A program made the translations under genes and the position numbers. Shown here in pieces: positions 49,475 through 59,500 of a stretch of 64,000 nucleotides of DNA; within the stretch, counting starts at the first letter, position 1, and every line of letters starts with the position of its first letter. The notes beneath the pieces are model-generated. The model was not told the origin of the DNA, did no database searches, and saw nothing but the letters and a program-made list of their open reading frames with translations. Source of the DNA: Gracilariopsis chorda. Its lineage: Eukaryota > Rhodophyta > Florideophyceae > Gracilariales > Gracilariaceae. The stretch lies in the NCBI GenBank assembly GCA_003194525.1, contig NBIV01000050.1:1-64000 (forward strand), given 5' to 3'.

Positions 49475-51694
49475 CTAGAGATAGGTTTTCTCAGATAGAC
49501 GACGTGCGCTCCTGGAAATCGGTCTTCTCCCTGATGACGGAACAGCAAGCTGTGGTTTGTTAAGGGGGACAATGCTATCAGTTGTCAAACCCCAACCCGG
49601 AATCATTCGAGTGATGCTCGGCAAGTCATCCACAGTGTTTAAGTCCGGCCTGAAAAAGCTCGCAGTAGAACATCCGTCGGACATATCGCTGAAGCTCATA
49701 TTCGACCACTCGTCAGGATCAAAGTTGCGCAGTAAATACATCCCACTCTCCCCGCCAATGTGTTCTATAGAAGGCGCTTCCTTCTCCTGACTCCTAGCCT
49801 CAGCAGATATCTTATCCATCACATCCTTCACAGAATTCGGGTGGGGTTTCTTCTGTATGAGCTCTTCCCAATTGATTCCCGCGAAAATTGGGAACTGCCT
49901 CAGATCCTGACAGGTCGGACGACGAAGAGGGTTTGGACGCAACAATGCACACACCAAGGCGTACGCCTCGTCAGATAAGCCGTTGATAGGAATTTCCGCC
50001 TTCCTTTGATCCTCAAGGATTTCCTGTCTGCTTCTGTTCTCCGTCTCAAACGGCATGTCACCGGTCAGTACCTGGTAAATAAAAACGCCAAGCGTCCACA
50101 TATCAAATGCAGTACCATACTGCTTCTCGCTCAACATCTCCGGCGCTGCGTAAGACAGTGAACCGCAAATAGTCTTCGTCAAGTAGTCATTCTCACGGCT
50201 GAGAAGCTTAGCCAGTCCCAGGTCAGCTAAGCGAACATGTCCATGATCATCCAAAAGCACGTTCTCGGGTTTCAAGTCTCTGTACACGATACCCATATCA
50301 TGCATACTTTGCAGCGCCAGGATAACCTCTGCTATAATCCGAATGGCCTGACTTTCTCTGACATCACTGTGATGGGAGCGAAGGAACGAGAACAAATCAC
50401 CTCCTTCATAGAAATCGGTGACGAGATACAAACACGATGCAGTCTGAAAGGCGTATCTGAGCTGAGCCATGAAAGGCTTTCCGCGCACAAGTTCCAGGGT
50501 AAGGCGCTCATTTACGGCGCTCTCAAAGTGAAGTCTGTCTTTGAAGACAAGGCTCTTATCCAACACTTTGAGGGCGAGGTACTCGCGCTTGACAGTATCA
50601 TGCACGAGGTAAACGCGACCAAAGGCGCCCGCTCCAAGCGCATCAATAAGCTGGAAGTCGCCGAGGCGTTTGGATGCATAGGCCTGCGTTGTATTCCTGA
50701 GAGCCCACTCCCACTTGTCAGCCTCCGGGGCGCTGGGTATCTTCAGAACCAGCTCGGCAGTAATCTCTTCACCGATTGGGGTGTCCGGAGCAGGTGGTTT
50801 GCTCTTGATCTTGCCGCTCATGATCCTCTTCATGGTGGAACCAAAACTACGCTTATCAAAGCTAGAGCTCTTGGCGGAGCGTTCGGAAAAACGGGGGTCA
50901 GAGTCAACGGTGCGCATCTGAATGTCATCATCATCGACGATGCCCGAACTAGTGGCGGTGGCGGAGTCGTTTCGACGTCTGGATGAAAGGCGACTGAGGC
51001 GCAGACGAACGGCACCCGAGCGGGAAACCAAGCGGGTAATGTGGCAATGTGTGGCGCCGAAGATGTAATCGACAGGATTTTGGCAGGTGGAGTCGGATAC
51101 GGAGGCAAAGGAGTTGTGCTCGCGCGTGAGCAAGATGTAGCCTCCTCGAAGCTCAGCCCAAAACATCGTCCAAGTGGACCATCTGAGACGTCCGGGTCCG
51201 GTGGGACACTTGAGCTGGACCCAGCCGGCCATTACCTCGGGGATCTTCCTGAGCAGGCGCAAGGCGTCGAAGGTGGGTCGGAGAGCGGGGTGCGTGTAGC
51301 GAGCATCTGTGTCGCGTAGACTTGCAGCGGAGTGACCTTCACTAGCGAAGGAGGTGTAGCGCGAGGAAAGGGGGGCGTTCTGGCTTTGGCTTTGGTTTTG
51401 GTTTGAGCGGTGGTCGTCGGCGGTAGTGGGGATGACGAAGGGGGTGTTGGTGTGGAGGGAAGGGGTGCCATCGTCGTAGGTCCTCTGGGAGGCGTGGAAG
51501 GAACGTCGCTTACGGAGGCGCTTGTGGTCGGAGGCGGAGCGCGAGCGACGACGACGGGAGAGGGACCAACGACCGGCTACGGAGGAAAAGGAGTCGGCGC
51601 TACGGGCAGCGGCGTCGAAGAAGGCTGCGCGGCGCGAACGTTTGTTGAGGGAACCGGAGGCGCGACGCCAATCATCGCGGGGGCCACGAGACAT
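49475..51694 (-). CDS. AGC-family Ser/Thr kinase with split PH-like domain, paralogue of the 16740 kinase
   Basis: 739 residues from ATG at 51694 (MSRGPRDDWRRASG). The first 130 residues are Arg/Ser-rich. A PH-like domain at about 157-335 (AGWVQLKCP, TMFWAELRGGYILL, closing DKWEWALRN) carries an insert of about 110 residues rich in Ser and Asp. The kinase domain starts near 346: GAGAFGRV, K376 (LALK), YRDLKPEN with D473, DLG instead of DFG at 491-493, activation segment TICGSLSYAAPE. The C-tail ends in IPGWGLTTDS where the other kinase has IAGYSYAAVP, so the hydrophobic-motif Ser is Gly here. Shared R(K/R)IPxVxxxWV and WAELRG before the kinase domain show common descent with the 16740 gene. 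The frame extends upstream only via non-ATG starts through a pyrimidine-rich leader. Confidence 0.87.
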   Translation of the reverse strand: MSRGPRDDWRRASGSLNKRSRRAAFFDAAARSADSFSSVAGRWSLSRRRRSRSASDHKRLRKRRSFHASQRTYDDGTPSLHTNTPFVIPTTADDHRSNQNQSQSQNAPLSSRYTSFASEGHSAASLRDTDARYTHPALRPTFDALRLLRKIPEVMAGWVQLKCPTGPGRLRWSTWTMFWAELRGGYILLTREHNSFASVSDSTCQNPVDYIFGATHCHITRLVSRSGAVRLRLSRLSSRRRNDSATATSSGIVDDDDIQMRTVDSDPRFSERSAKSSSFDKRSFGSTMKRIMSGKIKSKPPAPDTPIGEEITAELVLKIPSAPEADKWEWALRNTTQAYASKRLGDFQLIDALGAGAFGRVYLVHDTVKREYLALKVLDKSLVFKDRLHFESAVNERLTLELVRGKPFMAQLRYAFQTASCLYLVTDFYEGGDLFSFLRSHHSDVRESQAIRIIAEVILALQSMHDMGIVYRDLKPENVLLDDHGHVRLADLGLAKLLSRENDYLTKTICGSLSYAAPEMLSEKQYGTAFDMWTLGVFIYQVLTGDMPFETENRSRQEILEDQRKAEIPINGLSDEAYALVCALLRPNPLRRPTCQDLRQFPIFAGINWEELIQKKPHPNSVKDVMDKISAEARSQEKEAPSIEHIGGESGMYLLRNFDPDEWSNMSFSDMSDGCSTASFFRPDLNTVDDLPSITRMIPGWGLTTDSIVPLNKPQLAVPSSGRRPISRSARRLSEKTYL

Positions 51695-53562
51695 TTGGTG
51701 GGGGAGGGGGTGGGGGGCGGAAGGAAGAGAGGGAGGAGGTGGGGGCCTAAGTGGTTGGGGGGGGGGGGGTTTGGAGGGGCGTAGGCCGGGGGGAGGGCTT
51801 GGCTGGGCGGGAGTTTTTGGGGCGATTGTGCTTACACAAGATGGGGTGGGGGTGGGGATGGGGTAGCAAAATGAGGATAAGTTGGGGTAGATGGTTTGGG
51901 TTGTGGTGGGTAACTTAGATAGGGATAGGAAGAAAACGGAGGGCAAACGGGAGAAGAATAATGATGGGGGGAGTTGCGAGAGTTGGTGAATAATGGGAAG
52001 GGGGGTAGGGAGAAGAAGGTAGCAGGGAATTTTGGATGGGAAGGGGGGTTGGTTGAAGGAAGGTGGGGGACGGGAGGGAGAAGGGGAGAGAGAAGGGGGC
52101 TGGGATTACGGTGACACGGGTGGAGTAGACATACACGATGCAGTTGTGGGTTTGGGTGGTGGCGAAAGGGAGTTGGGGAGAGAAGGGGGATGGTGGGGAG
52201 GGGCGAGAGGCTGCGAGGGGCGCGGGGTGCGTTGCGTTTGTTTTCTGTTTTTTGTTTTTGTTTTTGCGGTTCTGTGGAAGTGGGTGGAAACGCTTCGAGA
52301 GCGTGCGCGCACGGGTGGCGCACGGCGCCATGGCGCGCGTTGCTTGGCGCGGCGCGTTTTCGCGCAGCGCCCATTGGGCGTCGTCGCAGCGGCTACGTAA
52401 CGCGCGCGCGCATGCGTCACGCTCGCTATACCGTCGATGCGCCGCCGTCGTGCGTTCGATTCCCGAGTAAAGCGGCCGCCAGCGCGCCGTTCCACCCGTC
52501 GCCAAACGCCGACACCAGCGCCACCGCTTGTCGGCGTCGCGCAGTCAACCTTTCAATTACATCATGCTGCCAACAACGCCACAATGGCGGTGGTAGTGGC
52601 ACCTACGTCCAACAATAGATGTAAAGCCGCCCCCCTGTTCCACGCGCCGTCGCTTGGCACACTTCCCGCAGTCAGCTGCGCTGCGTCACTTGGCGAGTGT
52701 ATCGCGGAGTCGCTACGCGTTTTGGCGCTAAACGCGCCATTCCTATCCACAACTTGTTCTCCCTCACAACGCAAACATCTTGTCCCACTGCAGAAACTCA
52801 CTGTACAAACACCTTCTTCACCCCACACTTCATCTCTTCGACCGCAACCGCACACACAATTCTCCCAGCCTGTGCTTGGAAGCGAATTCAGATTTGGTCG
52901 GTCGACGAATGTCCACACGCCTTTGCCCTTCCTTGCATACCTTACCACTTGTGTATATCTTCGGCAATCCAGTGTCGTCGACGTTGTAAACTGCCACCAG
53001 AAACGCCTGTATGCACGCTCCTGCCGCCGCATCTTTTTCCTTTCGTAGGTTCTAGTCGTGTACGGTCGATGGCTGCTGTACGCTGCGTTATAGGGCTACC
53101 CTTGGTACCAAAGGGAACTCATCTGCTGCTATCACACTGTACATACTATGTACTACATACTATGTACTACATAGATGCCGCAGAAACTGTGGTGTGACTT
53201 GTCAGCTGCGCATGCTCTCCTCTTGGCGTACGTATTTCCGCTCGCTTTGTCACTCAACCGTCACCCGCGATCCACAAAACAAAACAAAAAACTCAAAACT
53301 TTGCTGTACAAATTCAACGATTTATCATTTTTTTAGGCTATGACACTTGTCGTCCAACGACTAGTCCGCAGCCCGCCACTTGATCCCGTCTCCGTCGTCA
53401 TCACCCTGGACGACGGCGGCACGCTCGCCCGCCACCGGAAAAAAAAACGGTTCAGCCCGTCCACCGTCCCGCACTTTTGCGTTTCGCACCCCAGCGCACA
53501 ACCGATGCCTGCACATAGCTACATTCATCTTTCGCGCTTAATACCCATTACATACAACCAAA
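51695..53562. promoter_or_regulatory. Divergent intergenic region between kinase and UTP20
   Basis: About 1.9 kb serving two divergent genes. 51695-52160 is purine-rich on the plus strand, that is pyrimidine-rich in the kinase sense, like the other kinase leader. 52280-52560 is CpG-rich with GCGC runs, recalling the GC-rich block upstream of the first kinase. A 14-bp unit repeats about 2.4 times at 53141-53174. No further gene recognised. Confidence 0.4.
53141..53174 (+). repeat. Short tandem repeat, 14-bp unit
   Basis: ACATACTATGTACT repeated twice and followed by ACATAG. The unit is itself partly palindromic (CATA...TATG). Confidence 0.7.
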
Positions 53563-56500
53563 ATGCGAGGCAACACCGGAACCGCTCCTTTAAAGGTACT
53601 CGACGAACAGGCACTCGTTGAAGGACGCAAGCGCTGGCGTTTTGCAACTCTTAAAACACGTCTTCAAACCACGTCCGCCCGACCAGCGGCGCTCCCTTCC
53701 CTCCAGTCACACTCGCACGTGCAGCAGCAAACAGACAAACATGACACCACCGTTTCGCACTTTTCAGCAATCCTTGCCACAGAAGCAGATGCAAATATCA
53801 CAGCTTCTTTCAAACAGTTTTACACTCTTGTGCATCCGCTTTCACTTTCACTTCCTCTAGTCTTTCGAAATCGCAAAAAGCTTATCAACATCTGTCTCAC
53901 TGCTCTTCAACATGCCACGGAGCACCAGGCGGAAGCCACTGTTTCGGTTGCGAGATGTCTCACTGCTATATTTGTTGATATTGGCCCCAACTTTGTTCAC
54001 CCGCTTTTTCCACGCATCATCGCTTCATTTGCTTCCGTTCTGAATGCCACCACTGTCGCTGCCTTTTCTTCAGCGCCGAATAACCAACAGAACAAACGCT
54101 CATCGACACCCTCCATTTTGTGGGACCCAACCACTTCTCTCATCCCACTCTTCGCTTCACTTGCTGAAATAACCCGTTTGGCAATCCACGTGCTTGCACT
54201 TCATCCGCAACATACCGTCAACAGCTTGTTACCACTCTTGTGTCACCCGCACTTCAGGATTCGTGAAATGACTGCCGAGTCTTGTCTGGGCTATCTCATA
54301 CGAAAGACTCGCGATGAACACCGTCTTAAGCGACTTACCGAATGCGCTGCCCTCGCCGCTGCTTGCTCTGAAATTCCATCTGAACAACACCACCACGCCG
54401 CACATGGCCTTGGCGTGTCTTTATTCGAAGCTGTGAGAGCTCCTTCGGGTCGATTGCACTCCAGATCGTCACTTGTTATGACCCAAGTACTGGACACCCT
54501 CTGTTTGCAATGCAAACCCACTGAAAACAATCACGCTGACATTGAGCGATACATGATGGTGGTATACACTTGCTGTTCAAATCTCAGTCGTTACATCTCC
54601 AACGAAAAAGATGCAAACGCTTTATCTGCCGTTTTTGTCACGTGCGGAGAATCAGCTCTTTCCGAATCCAACGACGTAGCTCTCACTAACGTACTCTACT
54701 TACTTCGAAAGTGGATTCAATATGGTGGAAAAAAGCTTTCTGACTTGCTTGGGCTCCCATTCTTGCAACGCATATTGAACTTGTTGTCGAAATGTGTTTT
54801 CGAACGCAACGGTGATCCTCGTATTTGTTACGAGTCTCTGTGTGCTATGTGCAGTGCTAGCAGACATGCGTCTTTTTCGTTCAGTCACAAAACCTGTCGT
54901 CATGTCATATCTCCTGCGCTAAGCAAAATCTCTGAAAGCGACGCACCGGAAGCAATGAAGGCAGCCTTGTGCGTTGTGCTTGACAAGTACAAGGATGACT
55001 GGGACTTTGCTCGGTTAGGCGCACTTGCGAAAGGGGTGGGTAGCCTTTGCGACAAAGTTGCATCTCAGACGCACCGCGAAATGCCTGCATCTGAAGATTT
55101 CGAACATGCAAAAATCTCAAAGCCGGCGCTCTTTGCCGCTCTGAGGTTCCTCGAACTACGTAACCTGTCTCGCAATTGGCAACAAGTTATCGCTTCTGGA
55201 CTACAATGCGTGGAACTCAATTCACAGATAAATTCTGTTCTTCAATGGTATGCCGAGAAAGATGATGTCCTGACAGATCGTACCTCTGATAGCGATGGGA
55301 ACAATCTGCTCAGATATGTTCTTCAGTACTTGTCTAGTGTGCATGTGCCAGCATCTGTAGAGTTGCTGGGTACCATTGCTGCAAAGGATGGGTTGTCGTT
55401 GCGATGGAAAGCCGATACTCTGCGCGCCATGACTTATCAGTTGTTCCAGAGTGGAGCTGGAATTTCAGGGAAGGACCACGCGATTTTCGACTTGGTGAAG
55501 GATATTTTATCGGAGGGAAAAGACAAAATGCTACCTCCTAGTGCACTTCAAGCGTTGGATTTCTTCTTCCGAAGTTCAGATGTAGGGGCTAGATCCTCTG
55601 AAATCATACGTGATTGTGTCTCTGAAGAGTTGGAGACAAAGCTCATGGAGGGCCTTAGCTCGTCCGACTCGGCTGTCAGAATCGCCAGCGCTTCTAATCT
55701 GGCTAACATTGCGATGGTACAGAGGTGGCAAGCGGAAGAGCAGGGTGTCGAGCCAGATGACAACAGCGAAGAAGAACACCATGCGCATGAGCTGCTTCAA
55801 CTTCAGCGCGCGTTTGACGGCAACGATACATTTGCAAAGGGATTGTTTGAACTGATGCGCAACATTTTTGAAACAACTCAGTCCATGGAGAAGATATCAG
55901 CAAAGAAGAGGCATGTTCAAGAAATTCTCAGACTTGTTCAAAACTCACGGAGTGTTTCGACGCATCTCTTGAAGTCTATTGTTCATTTCAGTATTGGGAT
56001 CCTACGAACGCCTCTTCGCCTTATTTGGAAGGATGCACGATATCTGTTGGCAAATGCTGTCGACCGTGATGATAAACTCGCTATGAATATTGTGGTTCGA
56101 AAGCTTGGAGCTTGTTCAGATGTAGTCCTGTCTTATGCACAGAGACAGACATCTGAAGAAGATGAGGTTGAGGACATCAATGATGCAAGCAATCTAGATG
56201 AACGTCCTAACCATGGAAACGAGCAACCCGAAAATAAGGGCCAGAGTACTTCAGAAGAAAGAGACCAGAACAAGGGCTCCCCCGGAAGCGTAGGTCTAAA
56301 GAGATCGACCGCTGGTTCGAGTTTCGAGACATCTGGAAAGCGGAGAAGGACATCCTCTAGAGCCGCTCTCGACACAGTGTGGCACTGGAGTGCCCCAGAA
56401 AGTTGCGACCTGAAAAAAGTTGTGGAAGAGTCACACCTATTCACCCCGTGCTGTTTCAGTGATAACGGAAGCTTAGGTGAAAACTCAACCACTGACGCAC

Positions 56501-59500
56501 CAACCGTCCTTATTGAGCTTGCTCGAAGCCTTTGTGACGTACCCAAACATACAACTAAGTATAGAACAGATATCATTTCCATTTATCTCCAACTCGATCG
56601 ACATTTATTTTCTCAGAGGCTAGGGGGGAGTATATCGCATGTGTTTACAAATCTCTTGGAGAAAATGGGAGGCCTAAAGTGCTGTGAATCTAACAAAAGC
56701 CTGGAGGATCAGATGAGGGAGAGATTGCTATCGGATCTCACAGCACCTAATTCGGAACTCCAAGGCTCTGTACTTCGCTGTCTTTGCGCATCAAGATCGC
56801 CGTGGATCAAACCGCACCGCGATTCTCTCATAAGACTTACGCAGTCCGCAAGCTTTCGAGAGGAATTGGCGCTCATAACTGAACGACTTTTCTCTGGACC
56901 ACAAGAGCTGGCGCTTTCTTTTGATCAGAAAGAAGCCATGGTCGACGTGCTTACGAGAATATGCTTCTCCAAAATGCAAGGGAAGATGAACAAGAAGGAC
57001 AGCCATCGTTCCGCTGCTCTATCATTTCTCGCCTCAAAGCTTCCAGGGGATATTGCATTTCCAAAACTAACTTCATTGATACTGAGGCCATTAGGCCATG
57101 TTATTAGCGCACTGGAGGGTGATTTAAGCAGCAAGATTTCTCATCTTGAGATGCCCAACTCTAACGTTCAAAAAGCTATTCTTTCGTCAATTGAGGCTGT
57201 TGTGAAGAACTGCCGCATGTCACTGCAGCCTGCTTCGTGGAGGAAGCTTGGGATTGGGGCTCTAGTGATTCTTCGCAACGCAGGAAAAGGGTCTCAAGGA
57301 CAATCGATACGATCTCGGTCACTTAAACTGTGTTCCGCAATGCACCTTAGTCGCCCCGCGGAAACTTCAATACTAACACGAGGCGTGATGGAGGCACTCC
57401 AGAAGGCCGGTTTTAGCACTGAAGTTGAGAAAAAGACTACTCGGGGCACACCTGCATTAATGCGCTATATAGGTGCAGTCATGGAAGCGAATGGAGATGA
57501 TGCGAAGGAAGAAGTAGTCAACAGACATTCATGGGCAATAGAGTACTGTTTTGCCATAATGAAAGGATCGGATGTGGGTGTTGAGCCGCTTGAAGCGAGT
57601 CTGAAAGTCGCGAACGGGTTTTTGCACTTCTGTTCTGAATGCGCGCTCACTCATTCGACACCATCATCACTAAGTTCACCTGCTACCACGCTTCTGAAGC
57701 TATTGGGATCGTCTTTGCGAAGCTTGGTCTCTCTTCTTCTTAGCAAAGCCGAACAGGGGCGAAAGGCTCAGAAACATTGGTCAAAGACATACGCTACGTC
57801 ACTGAGTGCTCTGGAGAAGCTTTCCTCAATCTCAGTAGTGGATGTTACCGTGATGGTGCCTGTTGCAGAAGCGCTGAGTGTGTCTCTCATATCTGGTGAT
57901 GCCTTTCCAATCTCAACTTCAATTCCCCTGAAAGCCTTGTCGGGCATCATAGGTCGAGCCCACAAGAACCCTGGGACAGCGCAAGGGGCTATTCTAAACT
58001 CCATTTTGCGTCTGATACCCATTGCAGCTGAGCCGAGGATCACAAACGACTCAACGGCCTATGCGGCGTTGTGTGACTTGCTATCAGCATTGGGACTTCC
58101 TGACATAGAAGCTGCTTCACAATTGTTGAAGCAAATGCATGCGATGCAATCTTCTAAATTAGATGCCCCAGATCTTGATAAGCGAATACAGGCGTTGAAT
58201 GAGCTCATCAGAGTCACAAAACGAGGGCTTGTAAATAGAAAGGCATGTATCAGACTCGTGCAAAATCTGACACAACAGCCTAAAGACGCTTCGGATGGTG
58301 ACGCACAAAGCCAAGAAGTCGCATGCTCTTCAAATGCGCTGATAGCGTTGTTTTGTGGCGCTTGTGCCGCGGTAAGGAGTGAAGATACGGCAGTTCGTGG
58401 GAACGGTGGATACGCCATCATGTTAATGGCGCAATGGGCAGGGTCATCGGAGCATGGAAGTGCGTTGGCATTAAGAACGCACATCTTCAAGTATCTTCTC
58501 CAAGCCACCATAGCGTCAAGAGACCAGACCTATCGCAGGGAATATTGCAGAGCCCTGGGAGAGTTTGTGAGAAAAACGGAAAGACTGGAAAATTCTGATG
58601 ATTGGGACGGGTACACTAGCTTTCCTATCCTCAAGAGTTTGGCCTCCTCCGAGGATGTGAACGCTGACTTTTTCGAAAATCTCGTTCATCTTCAGGCTCA
58701 TCGTCGTGGAAGAGCGCTCCGTGATCTCGAAAAGTCTTTGCAAACCCCAAAAGCAGAGGATCCCGAGGATGCAGATACAAATGTTGCATACCAAGTCTTT
58801 GCAACAACGTTTTGTTTGCCTCTAGGGATGAACTTGGCCATGGAATCTATGCGTAATCCAGACCTTTTAGGTCATAAACGTTTTGGAAGGGGTTCTCAAG
58901 CAAAAGAAGACGCTAAACGTGACGTTGCTGTCTGGGCAGTGTCTCTAGTTCGAGAGTCAGCGAAATACCTATCTTGGGAGGAATACAAGAAGTGTTTGTC
59001 AACCGTGTTGCGACGGCTGAATGTTGAATCAAGCGAGCAGGTATACGGCGTTCTTTACAAGCTTCTTGTAAAGATTTCAGAAGCCTACCCACGCCATGAA
59101 GAAGGAAGTGCCGATTACGACCGTGTATCTAATTATCTTGTTGAATTCGTTTTGCCTCGAATGCTTAAACATGTTACTTCTGGAGCTGTTGAGGGAAATA
59201 TACTGCAAGTATCAGACTCTCAGAATCTTATGAAGAACAGACCCGCTGCCAATGCATTTCAGGCACCTGTTGCTACCGCCATTGCTCAGCTAATGACTCG
59301 TCTTCCGAATGGAATGCTAGATACGACCATCCCTCTCTTGATAACACCGATGACAAACGCCTTACGTTCGAGAATGACTGGAATTCGAGATTCGGCTAAG
59401 AAGACACTTACGTCCGTAGTTCTTATCCTAGGTCCGAAATATTTGGGATACATACTCAAACAGGTGCTTTCGGGGTTAAGTGAAGGCTTCCGTAGAGATA

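Noticed and set aside
51832-53048. Many long Pro/Arg/Gly-rich open frames on both strands
   Set aside because: They are by-products of strand-biased and CpG-rich DNA between two real genes.
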